From Ruminiclostridium papyrosolvens C7 (GTDB lineage: Bacteria; Bacillota; Clostridia; Acetivibrionales; DSM-1351): 64,000 nucleotides of DNA. The notes beneath the pieces were generated by a model, which saw only the letters and a list, made by a program, of their open reading frames with translations, made no database searches and was not told the DNA's origin. The position numbers and the translations under genes were made by a program. Location: positions 62,001 to 126,000 of the forward strand of contig NZ_ATAY01000020.1 in NCBI RefSeq assembly GCF_000421965.1. Direction: 5' to 3'. Below, piece by piece: positions 16,999 through 25,648 of this stretch (its first letter is position 1; the number at the start of each line of letters is the position of its first letter).

Positions 16999-18237
16999 AT
17001 GATAATAAATAAAGATTTAGTTATAGTTGGTGCAGGCCCGGCAGGTCTGGCTGCGGCTATAGAGGCTAAAAAGAACGGAATAGAAGATATTCTGGTGGTT
17101 GAAAGAGAACCTGTCGCAGGGGGGATACTAAACCAATGTATTCATGATGGGTTTGGTATTGTAAAGTTCAATGAAGCCCTGACCGGCCCGGAATATGCAA
17201 GAAAATATATAGACGAGGCTGAAAAGCTTCAGATAGATATAGTAACAAATACTATGGTTCAGGATATTAGCAGCAACCGAGAGGTTACAACCATAAGCCC
17301 AAACGGAATAAAAACCTACAAGGCAGGAGCTGTGATACTGGCAATGGGGTGCAGGGAGAGGACAAGGGGAGCAATATGTATACCGGGAACCCGTCCTGCA
17401 GGTGTCTTTACAGCAGGGGTAGCTCAGAATCTGGTTAATATCAGGAATATAATGGTAGGTAAAAAAGTAGTGATACTTGGTTCAGGCGATATTGGACTTA
17501 TAATGGCAAGAAGGTTGACATTGGAAGGTGCTGAGGTTTTGGCCGTTGTAGAAAAACTTCCTTATTCCAGTGGGCTTCAGAGAAATATAACCCAGTGTCT
17601 TGAGGATTTTAATATACCGCTTTTGTTAAGTCATACCGTGACAAATATAGAGGGCCATGAGCGGGTTAAAAGTGTAACTGTAGCAAAAGTCAATGAAAAG
17701 GGAGCCCCTATACGTGGGACATCCATAAGATTTGACTGTGATACATTAATTTTATCAGTTGGATTGATACCTGAAAACGAGGTTGCTCTGAACGCCGGAA
17801 TAATTCTGGATAACGTTACAGGCGGTGCGTCTGTGGATGAAAACCTTCAAACTAATATACCGGGAATCTTTGCCTGTGGCAACGTTTTACAGGTACATGA
17901 TCTGGTTGATTACGTTTCTGCGGAAGGCGAACTTGCTGCTAAAAGTGCGGTTTCCTATATAAGAAATAGCAAGCCAATAGAATCAGAGGTTATGGTTAAA
18001 GCCGGCAAGGGTATCAGGTATGTACTCCCCCAGACCATTTCCGCAGACAAGGATATTACCTTTTCAATGAGGGTTAATAATCCTTCAAAAAGAAAAACAA
18101 TAGTTTTTAAAGACGGGGAAAAACGATTGAAGAAAAAATTCTTTATGGCTTTAAATCCTGCCGAAATGGTAAGGATTGAACTGAAATCCCATGAACTCAA
18201 GGATATAAGCGGTCTGGAGGTATGTATAGATGAATAA
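16999..18237 (+). CDS. FAD/NAD(P)-dependent pyridine-nucleotide oxidoreductase (partner of the GlpA-like protein)
   Basis: A 412-residue flavoprotein. ATG 16999 is preferred to GTG 16990 because AGGTGAGG (16988-16995) serves as its ribosome site. Two dinucleotide folds are visible: LVIVGAGPAGLAAAIEAKK at the N-terminus for FAD and VVILGSGDIGLIMARR mid-protein for NAD(P). TNIPGIFACGNVLQVHDLVD is the FAD-contacting ACG(N)-type motif near the C-terminus. In this gene trio it probably passes electrons between the flavoprotein dehydrogenase and NAD(P). The end overlaps the next gene by eight bases. Confidence 0.88.
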   Translation: MIINKDLVIVGAGPAGLAAAIEAKKNGIEDILVVEREPVAGGILNQCIHDGFGIVKFNEALTGPEYARKYIDEAEKLQIDIVTNTMVQDISSNREVTTISPNGIKTYKAGAVILAMGCRERTRGAICIPGTRPAGVFTAGVAQNLVNIRNIMVGKKVVILGSGDIGLIMARRLTLEGAEVLAVVEKLPYSSGLQRNITQCLEDFNIPLLLSHTVTNIEGHERVKSVTVAKVNEKGAPIRGTSIRFDCDTLILSVGLIPENEVALNAGIILDNVTGGASVDENLQTNIPGIFACGNVLQVHDLVDYVSAEGELAAKSAVSYIRNSKPIESEVMVKAGKGIRYVLPQTISADKDITFSMRVNNPSKRKTIVFKDGEKRLKKKFFMALNPAEMVRIELKSHELKDISGLEVCIDE

Positions 18238-18610
18238 AAGCCGTGAAATAGTTTGTATAGTTTGTCCGAACGGCTGCAGAATGAATGTTGCCTACGAAGG
18301 TAATAACAAAGTAACACTGGTAGAAAATGCTTCATGTAAAAAGGGTGAGGAATATGCTGTAAACGAAATCCAATTCCCAAAAAGAAGTATTACATCAACT
18401 GTGGGTGTAATAAACGGCGTTTTGCCTTTGGTAAGTGTCAGAACTGACAAACCCATTCCAAAAGAAAAGATAGCCGCGGCTTTGGATGAAATAAAAAAAA
18501 TCCGGCTTGAAGCCCCGGTGACATTTCATCAGGTGATTATAAATGACCTTTTAGGAACGGGAGCAAAGCTCATATCAACCAAGGAGGTTGCGGAATTAGA
18601 AAAATTGTAA
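18230..18610 (+). CDS. DUF1667 Cys-motif protein
   Basis: A 126-residue soluble protein beginning with a likely metal or Fe-S site (CIVCPNGCRM, with a further Cys at ASCKKGEEYA). The rest fits DUF1667, which nearly always lies beside GlpA-like and pyridine-nucleotide oxidoreductases, as here. It is probably a small electron-transfer subunit. The start overlaps the upstream gene by eight bases, indicating coupled translation. Confidence 0.85.
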   Translation: MNKSREIVCIVCPNGCRMNVAYEGNNKVTLVENASCKKGEEYAVNEIQFPKRSITSTVGVINGVLPLVSVRTDKPIPKEKIAAALDEIKKIRLEAPVTFHQVIINDLLGTGAKLISTKEVAELEKL

Positions 18611-18623
18611 ACTGGAGGTTTTA

Positions 18624-18809
18624 ATGGAGCAGGAAAAAGTCAATTGTCTTAAATGTAATTATTACTTTATTACTTATGATGCCAGAATGCCTTACGGTTG
18701 TAAACTTTTTGGATTTAAAGGCAGACAAATGCCTTCTGTTTCCGTTCGCCAGTCATCGGGAAACAATTGTCAGGGCTATGTTGTAAAGGACAAACAAAAT
18801 AAGCCTTGA
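18624..18809 (+). CDS. Small Cys-containing protein, function unknown
   Basis: A 61-residue protein with GGAGG before its ATG, 13 bases after the DUF1667 gene. Four cysteines (CLKC near the start, GCKLFGFKG and NNCQGY) could bind zinc. The pattern ending PSVSVRQSSGNNCQGY recurs in small proteins of anaerobes as far as I recall. It could be the last gene of the flavoprotein operon, but its role is unknown. Confidence 0.7.
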   Translation: MEQEKVNCLKCNYYFITYDARMPYGCKLFGFKGRQMPSVSVRQSSGNNCQGYVVKDKQNKP

Positions 18810-18859
18810 AAAAAGAGTAAAATTTGTGAAAAAGTTTAGTACAAATTACCTTTATCTTA

Positions 18860-18889
18860 TTGACAATGATTATCATTTTAAGTTAATAT
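18860..18889 (+). promoter_or_regulatory. feoAB promoter with Fur box
   Basis: TTGACA (18860-18865) and TTAATA/TAATAT (18883-18889) are 17-18 bases apart. The spacer contains AATGATTATCATT, a strong match to the Fur operator. Iron-loaded Fur should repress the operon, which itself encodes a Fur-family protein. Confidence 0.82.
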
Positions 18890-18926
18890 ATTATTGAGAA
18901 TAGTTATCAAAAAGGTGGCGGTTAAT

Positions 18927-19148
18927 TTGACATTAGACAAAGTTAGCAGAGGAGATATCATTGAAATTGTAAGTATAGAAGATAAGGATATCCGTGCCCA
19001 AGCAATCCGCCTTTGTATATACGAAGGCTCCAAACTGAAGTGTTCCGAAAAACTGCCGGCGGGACCGATAATATTGCAGAACAGACTTCAGGAAGTTGCT
19101 ATCAGCAGAAAACTTGCAGAACACATAATTATTGAAAAAGTGAGCTGA
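18927..19148 (+). CDS. feoA: FeoA-type SH3-like protein of the ferrous iron uptake system
   Basis: A 73-residue protein. TTG 18927 behind AAAGGTGGCGG gives the usual FeoA start (MTLDKVSRGD); the ATT/TTG-extended upstream frame has no ribosome site. GPIILQNRLQEVAISRKLAEHI is the typical FeoA C-terminal strand-helix. FeoA is a small cytosolic beta-barrel needed for full FeoB activity. First gene of a Fur-controlled operon, 35 bases before feoB. Confidence 0.9.
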   Translation: MTLDKVSRGDIIEIVSIEDKDIRAQAIRLCIYEGSKLKCSEKLPAGPIILQNRLQEVAISRKLAEHIIIEKVS

Positions 19149-19183
19149 ACTAACCGAATTTATTGGTATGCCTGGGGGATATT

Positions 19184-21007
19184 ATGGAAAACACTATTAC
19201 TAAAAAAGATTTAAAGCATCTGGTTCTTGTGGGAAACCCGAACGTAGGGAAATCGGTATTTTTCAATTCACTTACAGGAATGTATGTTGATGTATCGAAC
19301 TTTCCCGGTACTACGGTAGATATAAGCACTGGGCGTTACGGAGATTATATAGTAGAGGATACACCCGGAATATATGGTGTATCCTCATTTAATGATGAGG
19401 AAAGAGTTGCCAGGGACGTAATAATTAACGGAGACCTGGTATTGAATGTAATTGATGCGGTTCATATGCAAAGGGATATTTTTTTGACACAGCAGCTTAT
19501 TGACATGGGCAAAAAAGTAATTGTTGCAGTTAACCTTATTGATGAAGCTACTAAAAAAGGCATTAAGGTAGATACTGAAGCGCTGTCCGGACAATTAGGG
19601 GTGGAAGTTGTGGCTACTTCCGCACTCAAAGGTATTGGCATGAATGAAATTAAGCAAAAAATAGCCAATGCCGGAGTCGGCATAAAAACTGAAGGTGTTC
19701 AGGAGCTTTTGAATAATTATGATCTGAACGAAATAACCGAAGCCGAAGCTTTGATGCTTTTGGAAGACGATGAGGTTCTTTCGGAAAGAAAGGGTTTGCC
19801 GACTGCGGGTAAGCGGGAAGAGATTTATAAAAATAGGCGTCAAAGAGTAGACAGAATTCTGGAAAGCGTTCTTTCTGATTCATATAATGGAACAAGTTTG
19901 GGAACTACCATTGGAAGACTACTGTTAAAGCCTATCACAGGCATACCAATGCTGCTTGCAATAATGGCAGGTATGTTCTGGTTCATAGGAGTTTTTGTAG
20001 CACAGACAGTTGTTGATTTTACAGAAGGAACAGTAATGGAGGGCTATTATAAACCTTTTATTGAATCAATTTTAGGTTTCATCCCTAAAAACTCATTTAT
20101 CGGAAGTTTATTGATAGGCGATTACGGATTGTTAACAATGACAGTAATTTATATATTAGGACTGTTGCTGCCTTTGACTATAGGATTTTATATGCTTATG
20201 TCAATTCTTGAAGACTCCGGCTTCCTGCCCAGAATTGCAGTACTTTCAGACAAAACCCTTTCAAAGGTTGGCCTTAACGGAAGGGCAATAATACCTCTTA
20301 TATTGGGATTCGGCTGTATAACCATGGCTACAATGACAACCCGTCTTTTAGGGTCAAGAAGAGAGCGTGTAATTGCTACGTTTTTATTGGGACTGACGAT
20401 TCCATGCTCAGCACAGTTTGGTGTAATTATAGGATTACTGACACCTTTGGGAATGAAATATATAATAGCTTATACCGCATTATTGATTTTAATATTCGGC
20501 ATTTCAGGAGTTCTAATGAACAAAATCCTGCCGGGAGAATCTACGCAGTTATTTATAGATTTACCGCAAATAAGGATGCCTCAGTTCAAGAATGTTATGA
20601 AAAAGACATTTGTAAAGGCAAAAGCCTTCCTTATTGAGGCTACACCAATATTTGCTCTTGGTGCGGTTTTAATAACGGTATTACAGTACACAGGTCTCCT
20701 TGGGACAATCGAAAATGCCATATCACCTTTGACGGTTCAGTGGCTAAAACTGCCTGAACAGGCATCTGTAGTTTTCATAATGGGAATTATCAGAAGAGAC
20801 TTCGGCGCGGCAGGACTAAGTCACATGGTACTGACAAGTCCGCAAATGCTGGTGGCGCTTATTACTATTACATTGTTCGTACCATGTGTTGCTTCAATTA
20901 TTATGATATTTAAGGAAAGATCAAAGGCAGAGGCAACCGCAATCTGGCTTGGAAGCTTTGCTATAGCATTTTTGGTAGGAGGAGTTCTGGCTCAGTTGAT
21001 AGTCTGA
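19184..21007 (+). CDS. feoB: Ferrous iron transporter B
   Basis: A 607-residue membrane protein. ATG 19184 follows GGGGGA (19174-19179). The N-terminal G-protein domain shows G1 GNPNVGKS, G3 DTPG and G4 NLID. About ten membrane segments follow from residue ~265, with the paired Gate motifs typical of FeoB (GFGCITMATMTTRLL, GIIRRDFGAAGLSH). It takes up Fe2+ under anaerobic conditions. The length is slightly short for the family because the cytoplasmic loop is small. It sits between feoA and a small Cys-rich gene. Confidence 0.95.
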   Translation: MENTITKKDLKHLVLVGNPNVGKSVFFNSLTGMYVDVSNFPGTTVDISTGRYGDYIVEDTPGIYGVSSFNDEERVARDVIINGDLVLNVIDAVHMQRDIFLTQQLIDMGKKVIVAVNLIDEATKKGIKVDTEALSGQLGVEVVATSALKGIGMNEIKQKIANAGVGIKTEGVQELLNNYDLNEITEAEALMLLEDDEVLSERKGLPTAGKREEIYKNRRQRVDRILESVLSDSYNGTSLGTTIGRLLLKPITGIPMLLAIMAGMFWFIGVFVAQTVVDFTEGTVMEGYYKPFIESILGFIPKNSFIGSLLIGDYGLLTMTVIYILGLLLPLTIGFYMLMSILEDSGFLPRIAVLSDKTLSKVGLNGRAIIPLILGFGCITMATMTTRLLGSRRERVIATFLLGLTIPCSAQFGVIIGLLTPLGMKYIIAYTALLILIFGISGVLMNKILPGESTQLFIDLPQIRMPQFKNVMKKTFVKAKAFLIEATPIFALGAVLITVLQYTGLLGTIENAISPLTVQWLKLPEQASVVFIMGIIRRDFGAAGLSHMVLTSPQMLVALITITLFVPCVASIIMIFKERSKAEATAIWLGSFAIAFLVGGVLAQLIV

Positions 21008-21023
21008 CAAGGAGGCATGAATT

Positions 21024-21182
21024 ATGTTAGTTGTGTGCGGCCAGTGTAAGTACCAGTTTGAATATAATTCAGAGAAAAAAGAAAGTACAAAATGCCCAAG
21101 ATGTGGTAAAATATTTATAGAAAAGCGGGGATGTGAAAATTGTAAAGGATGTTCATTGTGGAAAACCTGCAAAAATAGTTGA
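21024..21182 (+). CDS. 52-residue Cys-rich zinc-ribbon-like protein in the feo operon
   Basis: A short gene behind AAGGAGGCATGA. It encodes nine cysteines in pairs: CGQC, CPRCG and a CENCKGC-C tail. The first two pairs look like a zinc ribbon, and the C-terminal cluster could hold another metal or an Fe-S cluster. It lies 16 bases after feoB and its stop overlaps the ribosome site of the fur gene, so it is in the operon. Its place corresponds to FeoC or the FeoB-associated Cys-rich proteins of other bacteria, but it has no membrane segment. Confidence 0.75.
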   Translation: MLVVCGQCKYQFEYNSEKKESTKCPRCGKIFIEKRGCENCKGCSLWKTCKNS

Positions 21183-21196
21183 AGGAGGACTACCTT

Positions 21197-21637
21197 TTGA
21201 ATACTGGCGACAGCGGCTTTTTAAAAGAAAAATTAAAGGAATGCGGATATAAATTTACAGGGCAAAGAGCGGCAATCCTTGATACATTGGTTCAGTGTTC
21301 AGGACAACATGTAAGTACTGAGGAGCTGTTCAATATGGTTAAAGCTAAGCATCCTGAAATTGGCCTTGCAACAGTGTACAGAACTATGGTTTTGTTGGAT
21401 AAGCTCAATCTTGTTCATAAACTTGATTTTGATGACGGTTTTAGCAGGTATGAGCTGGTCAAACCCAATGAGGATCACAGACATCATCATCTTATTTGCA
21501 GTTCCTGCGGGTGTGTTTCGGAAGTTGAAGAAGACTTGCTGGATAATCTGGAGGAAGAAATTCTTAAAAAGAACGGCTTTCTTGTAAAAGACCACAGAGT
21601 ACAGTTCTATGGATTATGTAAAAAGTGCAGGGAATAA
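21197..21637 (+). CDS. fur: Fur-family metal-dependent transcriptional repressor
   Basis: A 146-residue protein. TTG 21197 fits AAGGAGG (21182-21188). The winged-helix domain (FTGQRAAILDTL to GLATVYRTMVLLDKL) is followed by the metal region EDHRHHHLICSSCGCVSEVEED and a final CKKCRE, giving the two CxxC structural zinc pairs of Fur/PerR/Zur. Location in the Fur-box feo operon suggests an iron sensor and negative feedback. PerR or Zur specificity cannot be excluded from sequence alone. Confidence 0.9.
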   Translation: MNTGDSGFLKEKLKECGYKFTGQRAAILDTLVQCSGQHVSTEELFNMVKAKHPEIGLATVYRTMVLLDKLNLVHKLDFDDGFSRYELVKPNEDHRHHHLICSSCGCVSEVEEDLLDNLEEEILKKNGFLVKDHRVQFYGLCKKCRE

Positions 21638-21660
21638 ATTATATAACTATATTTAAAGAA

Positions 21661-21710
21661 GGCATAGTGGAAAAATAAACAAAAATGTTTATCTGCTGTG
21701 CCTTTAATTT
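21661..21710 (+). terminator. Terminator of the feo operon
   Basis: Imperfect stem (GGCA..ATAAAC with GTTTAT..TGCC) followed by TTTAATTTT just after the fur gene. Confidence 0.75.
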
Positions 21711-21787
21711 TATTCAAATTAATATAGTTTATATTATAAGTCAGTGTATAATTAAGTTTAAATATTTACAATAAATGGAGGAAAATA

Positions 21788-23377
21788 ATGAAAAAAATTA
21801 CAAGACTAATCAGCTTAATGCTGATAATTATGATTCTGGGCGGAACAGCTGCGTATGCTGCCCAAGGAAACAACCAGTCGGTTTCAGGGGATATATACGT
21901 CCCTGTCAAGTTTGCTTGTGAGACCTTGGGTGGACAGGTTTCCTGGGACGCTAAAAAGCAAATTACCACAGTCAAGTTGGGTAGTAATGAGTTGAAACTT
22001 TTTATCAACCGTTGTGATATTATATTAAACGGAAAAGCGAAGGTTTTAAAAGAAAAAGTTAAGGTTGAAGCGGGAAGGACAATTTTACCATTAAGTGTCT
22101 TGAATTCCGAGCTTGGACTTAAGCTTACATGCGATGACTATATTAAACTTATTTCTATAAAGTTCATAGACATGGTTAAAGCCGGAAAGACTGCAGATAG
22201 TTCAATATTACTTAGCAAAAGTTTTTCAAAGTATGTTACTACAGAATTTTTAAATTCTACACTGGCTGCTACATTTTCTGTTGTTGAGCCTGATGTTAAA
22301 AACATGACCATATCTAAAAACACTGTACACCAGAATGTTTTTATACCATTCACGGTTCAGCAGGCCAAATACAATTTTATACTAAGATTTGACTATAACG
22401 GAAAAATAGATGAATTTAATCAGGCAGCTGATTCGTCACAATTTACATATTCAAAACCTTCTTACGATAATTCTGTAAACTATACGGAAAAGGAGGTAAC
22501 AATCGGGGGAGGAGAATGGAAGCTTCCCGGTACGCTGACAATGCCAAAGGGAAAAGGTCCGTTTCCGGCAGTTATACTGGTACACGGTTCAGGTCCGAAT
22601 GACAGGGATGAAACCTTGGGCCCCGTAAAGCCTTTCAGGGATTTGGCCGTGGGTCTTGCAAGTCAGGGAGTAGCAGTTTTGAGATACGAGAAAAGAACTT
22701 TGGAGTATGGCTTTAGAATACAGTTATTACCTAAACTGACCATGACTGAGGAATTTGAAGAGGACGCTTTTGCTGCTGCAAAGTATCTCAAAACAATGGA
22801 TAATATAGATGCTTCAAATATTACCGTATTGGGACACAGTGAGGGTGGATATGATTTGCCGAGGATACTTGACAGCGACAAAACAGGTACATTCAAAGCC
22901 GGAATCATAATGAGCGGTTGTTCCAGACCTTTATACGAGCTTCTGCCGGAGCAATATAAATATCTTGCAGGATTGGGTATGGCAACTGAGGAGCAGGCTG
23001 AGGCTATAAAGGCACAGGTTGCACTGATACAGGACAAGAGCTTTGATCCGGCAAATCCGCCCAAAGGCTATAGTCTTGGAATGCCATATTACTTCTATGA
23101 TATGAAAAACTATGATGTTATTGGAACAGCTAAGCAAATTGAAAAACCAATTCTTGTATTGCAAGGTGAAAGAGATTATCAGGTCAGTCCGAAAATGGAC
23201 TATGAGGGATGGAAAAAAGCTTTTGAAGGTAAATCAAATGCAGAATTCAAGCTTTATCCCAAACTGAATCATATGTATCTGGAGGGAGAAGGACAACCGA
23301 CTCCTGCTGAATATTATGTTAATGGAAATATTCCTCAGTATGTTATAAATGATATTGCCGGATTTATAAAGAAATAA
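21788..23377 (+). CDS. Secreted alpha/beta hydrolase with N-terminal stalk domain
   Basis: A 529-residue exported protein. A signal peptide (cleavage near AYA, residue 25) is followed by a copper-amine-oxidase-N-like stalk domain (about 30-125: DIYVPVKFACETLGGQVSWD, GRTILPLSVL). A DUF3887-like region covers about 125-230, then an alpha/beta hydrolase with VILVHGSGPNDRDE, nucleophile elbow GHSEGG (Ser near 351), ERDYQVSP (Asp) and LNHMYLEG (His). Likely an esterase or peptidase acting at the cell surface. It is preceded by GGAGG and forms a single-gene unit. The substrate is unknown. Confidence 0.85.
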   Translation: MKKITRLISLMLIIMILGGTAAYAAQGNNQSVSGDIYVPVKFACETLGGQVSWDAKKQITTVKLGSNELKLFINRCDIILNGKAKVLKEKVKVEAGRTILPLSVLNSELGLKLTCDDYIKLISIKFIDMVKAGKTADSSILLSKSFSKYVTTEFLNSTLAATFSVVEPDVKNMTISKNTVHQNVFIPFTVQQAKYNFILRFDYNGKIDEFNQAADSSQFTYSKPSYDNSVNYTEKEVTIGGGEWKLPGTLTMPKGKGPFPAVILVHGSGPNDRDETLGPVKPFRDLAVGLASQGVAVLRYEKRTLEYGFRIQLLPKLTMTEEFEEDAFAAAKYLKTMDNIDASNITVLGHSEGGYDLPRILDSDKTGTFKAGIIMSGCSRPLYELLPEQYKYLAGLGMATEEQAEAIKAQVALIQDKSFDPANPPKGYSLGMPYYFYDMKNYDVIGTAKQIEKPILVLQGERDYQVSPKMDYEGWKKAFEGKSNAEFKLYPKLNHMYLEGEGQPTPAEYYVNGNIPQYVINDIAGFIKK

Positions 23378-23403
23378 TACTTAGCTTAAGAATTCAAAAA
23401 ATG

Positions 23404-23438
23404 GGAACACTTCGTTATATATAACTAACGGAGTGTTT
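23404..23438 (+). promoter_or_regulatory. Hairpin covering the ribosome site of the next gene
   Basis: GGAACACTTCGTTA pairs with TAACGGAGTGTTTC across a short A/T loop. The 3' arm contains the GGAG Shine-Dalgarno of the gene at 23443. It could be the terminator of the hydrolase gene, a translation-controlling hairpin, or both. Confidence 0.6.
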
Positions 23439-23442
23439 CTTT

Positions 23443-24420
23443 ATGTATTTAATCAACAGAATTTTCAACCCGGAAATATATCAGGGAAGGTATAGGCATA
23501 GAGGTTATTTTGAGGGATGGTATTTCAAAATAATTGATAAACATGCTAAAAATATTTATGCGGTTATTCCCGGTGTGTCAAAAACCAAAAGTGACAAGCA
23601 TGCTTTTATACAGGTAATTGATGCGGTTTCGGGAAAAACACTTTATAAAAGGTTCCCAATCAGCGACTTTTCATATTCTGTAAAAGAATTTGATATTTCA
23701 ATAAAAGACAATTATTTTAACAGGGATGGTTTTTCCATTAATATACAGGATGAGGACTTCAATTTAAAAGGTAAAATTGGTTATACAGAAGTGGTTCCGT
23801 TTCCCAAAACTACATTTAATCCGGGCATTATGGGGCCTTTTTCTTTTATACCCTTTATGGAATGTTACCACGGAATTGTAAACATACATTGCGGAATTGA
23901 AGGAGTTTTAAATATTAACGGCAGGGATACGGATTTTTCAGGAGGCTACGGATATCTTGAAAAGGATTGGGGAACCTCTTTTCCAAAGTCATGGATTTGG
24001 CTTCAATGCAACCATTTTAAATCAGAAAACACTTGCCTTATGTTTTCAATTGCATCCATACCCTGGCTGACATCAAGCTTTGACGGGCTTATTTCTTTTT
24101 TGAAGCTTGGAGACAGATTTTTCAGGTTTGCCACTTATACCGGAGCTAAAATAAAAAAGTTATCTTATGAAAATAACGTTCTTGAAATTGTTGTGGAAGA
24201 TTCCAAGAATACACTTTCACTAAAAGCTTCCGTATCAAGAGGGGGAGTTCTAAAAGCGCCGAAAAACGGCATGATGGACATAGATATAACTGAAAGCATA
24301 ACTTCTCAGGTAGAAGTTGTTTTAAAGGATAGAACGGGGAATATAATTTTTTCAGATACCGGAAATAATACCGGATTGGAGCTGGCAGGGGACTTCAGAC
24401 AATTTGAAACGAAAAATTAG
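23443..24420 (+). CDS. Tocopherol-cyclase-family protein
   Basis: A 325-residue soluble protein without signal peptide. N-terminal NPEIYQGRYRHRGYFEGWYFK and central GGYGYLEKDWGTSFPKSW are hallmarks of the tocopherol cyclase (VTE1-like) family. Bacteria of this type do not make tocopherol, so the enzyme probably acts on another lipid-like or quinone-like molecule; the true role is unknown. Its ribosome site is buried in a hairpin. It precedes the thiamine riboswitches but is separated from them, so is not part of the thi operon. Confidence 0.82.
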   Translation: MYLINRIFNPEIYQGRYRHRGYFEGWYFKIIDKHAKNIYAVIPGVSKTKSDKHAFIQVIDAVSGKTLYKRFPISDFSYSVKEFDISIKDNYFNRDGFSINIQDEDFNLKGKIGYTEVVPFPKTTFNPGIMGPFSFIPFMECYHGIVNIHCGIEGVLNINGRDTDFSGGYGYLEKDWGTSFPKSWIWLQCNHFKSENTCLMFSIASIPWLTSSFDGLISFLKLGDRFFRFATYTGAKIKKLSYENNVLEIVVEDSKNTLSLKASVSRGGVLKAPKNGMMDIDITESITSQVEVVLKDRTGNIIFSDTGNNTGLELAGDFRQFETKN

Positions 24421-24460
24421 TTCTTTACCCATTTACTATATTATGATAAAATTCAATAGT

Positions 24461-24546
24461 AACAGTTGCGGGGGAACCAATTTTGGTTGAGAAGGTAAAA
24501 CCTGACCCTTGGAACCTGTCGGTTAACACCGGTGTAGGGAAGCAAA
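24461..24546 (+). ncRNA. TPP riboswitch, first of two
   Basis: THI-box features are present: GCGGGGGAACC, GGTTGAGAAGG, ACCTGACCCTTGGAACCTG and ACCGGTGTAGGGAAGC. It binds thiamine pyrophosphate and controls the thi operon through the terminator at 24585-24615. Confidence 0.95.
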
Positions 24547-24584
24547 ATATTATCAGAAATTTTAGAAGAGATTTTGATAAATGC

Positions 24585-24615
24585 CGCTCACCTTGCAAAG
24601 GTGGGCGTTTTTTGT
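24585..24615 (+). terminator. Terminator of the first TPP riboswitch
   Basis: Stem CGCTCACCTT with AAGGTGGGCG around a three-base loop, followed by six or more T. Confidence 0.85.
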
Positions 24616-24631
24616 TTAAAAATTTAATAGT

Positions 24632-24719
24632 AGGACTTGTGGGGGGACCAATTTTTGGTTGAGAAGGTAAAACCTGACCCTTGGAACCTGTCGGTTAATA
24701 CCGGTGTAGGGAAGCAAAG
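24632..24719 (+). ncRNA. TPP riboswitch, second of two
   Basis: Near-copy of the element at 24461-24546; most of the aptamer from GGTTGAGAAGG to GTAGGGAAGCAAA is identical apart from one base. It has its own terminator. Tandem aptamers give a sharper or more complete shut-off than a single one in known cases. Confidence 0.95.
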
Positions 24720-24741
24720 ATGATTACTTATTGTATAGGTT

Positions 24742-24776
24742 AAAGGTGCTTTCCTGGTGGAGGGCATCTTTTTTTA
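24742..24776 (+). terminator. Terminator of the second TPP riboswitch
   Basis: Imperfect stem AAAGGTGCTTTCCT with AGGGCATCTTT (including G-U pairs) running into seven T, 60 bases before thiD. Confidence 0.75.
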
Positions 24777-24835
24777 CTTTGCCAAAGGTCAAGAGGAACA
24801 AATACCCCTGTTACATTAAGGAGGTGTAGCATTTA

Positions 24836-25648
24836 ATGAAAAAAGTACTAACAGTTGCAGGGTCTGATTGCAGCGGAGGAGCAGGAGTTCAGGCAGATTT
24901 GAAAACCTTTGCTGCTCACGGTGTTTATGGAATGAGTGTTATTGTATCGGTGGTAGCAGAGAATACGTGCAGGGTTATTGATATCCAGGATATAACGCCT
25001 GATATGATTAAGAAGCAGATGGATGCGGTTTTTGAAGACATAACACCTGATGCAGTAAAAATAGGTATGCTGTCAGGCAGGGAGTGCATGGAAGCCGTTG
25101 CTGAGAAATTGGAACAGTATAAGCCGATAAATGTGGTTATTGACCCTGTAATGATTGCAAAAGGTGGTCATGCCCTGATGAAAGAAGAAGCCCTGGGATT
25201 TTTTACAAAAAGATTGATACCTCTGGCGGGTATGCTAACCCCCAATATTCCGGAGACAGAAGCAATAACCGGGATGGAAATAACTACCCCGGAGGATATG
25301 AAAAAGGCAGCTGTTAGCATACACCAGATGGGGGCAGGAAGTGTTCTGATAAAAGGTGGACATTTGGATGGCGATGCGGAAGACATACTTTTTGACGGAA
25401 GAGAATTTTACATATATTCAACTAGTAGAATCCAGACAAAAAATACCCACGGAACAGGGTGTACATTTTCTTCTGCCATAGCCTCAAATCTTGCCTTGAG
25501 ATTACCTTTTCCAACAGCGGTCGAAAAAGCAAAAGAATACGTCACAATGGCAATTGAACATTCACTTGAAATCGGAAAGGGGCATGGCCCCACACATCAT
25601 TTATATGGAGTCTATAAAGACGGATTGGATAATTGGAGGTTGCTATGA
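24836..25648 (+). CDS. thiD: Hydroxymethylpyrimidine / phosphomethylpyrimidine kinase
   Basis: A 270-residue kinase that phosphorylates HMP and HMP-phosphate in thiamine synthesis. Substrate motif [17 protein letters not shown] lies at the start, [13 protein letters not shown] mid-protein, and the anion-hole/catalytic motif [12 protein letters not shown] near 205 in the C-terminal third. AAGGAGGTG precedes the ATG. First gene of the TPP-controlled operon; its stop overlaps the thiC start (ATGA). Confidence 0.95.
   Translation: MKKVLTVAGSDCSGGAGVQADLKTFAAHGVYGMSVIVSVVAENTCRVIDIQDITPDMIKKQMDAVFEDITPDAVKIGMLSGRECMEAVAEKLEQYKPINVVIDPVMIAKGGHALMKEEALGFFTKRLIPLAGMLTPNIPETEAITGMEITTPEDMKKAAVSIHQMGAGSVLIKGGHLDGDAEDILFDGREFYIYSTSRIQTKNTHGTGCTFSSAIASNLALRLPFPTAVEKAKEYVTMAIEHSLEIGKGHGPTHHLYGVYKDGLDNWRLL

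Noticed and set aside
24461-24719. Direct repeats as a possible CRISPR array
   Set aside because: Only two long copies, each a complete TPP aptamer; no short regular repeats or spacers and no cas genes in the window.
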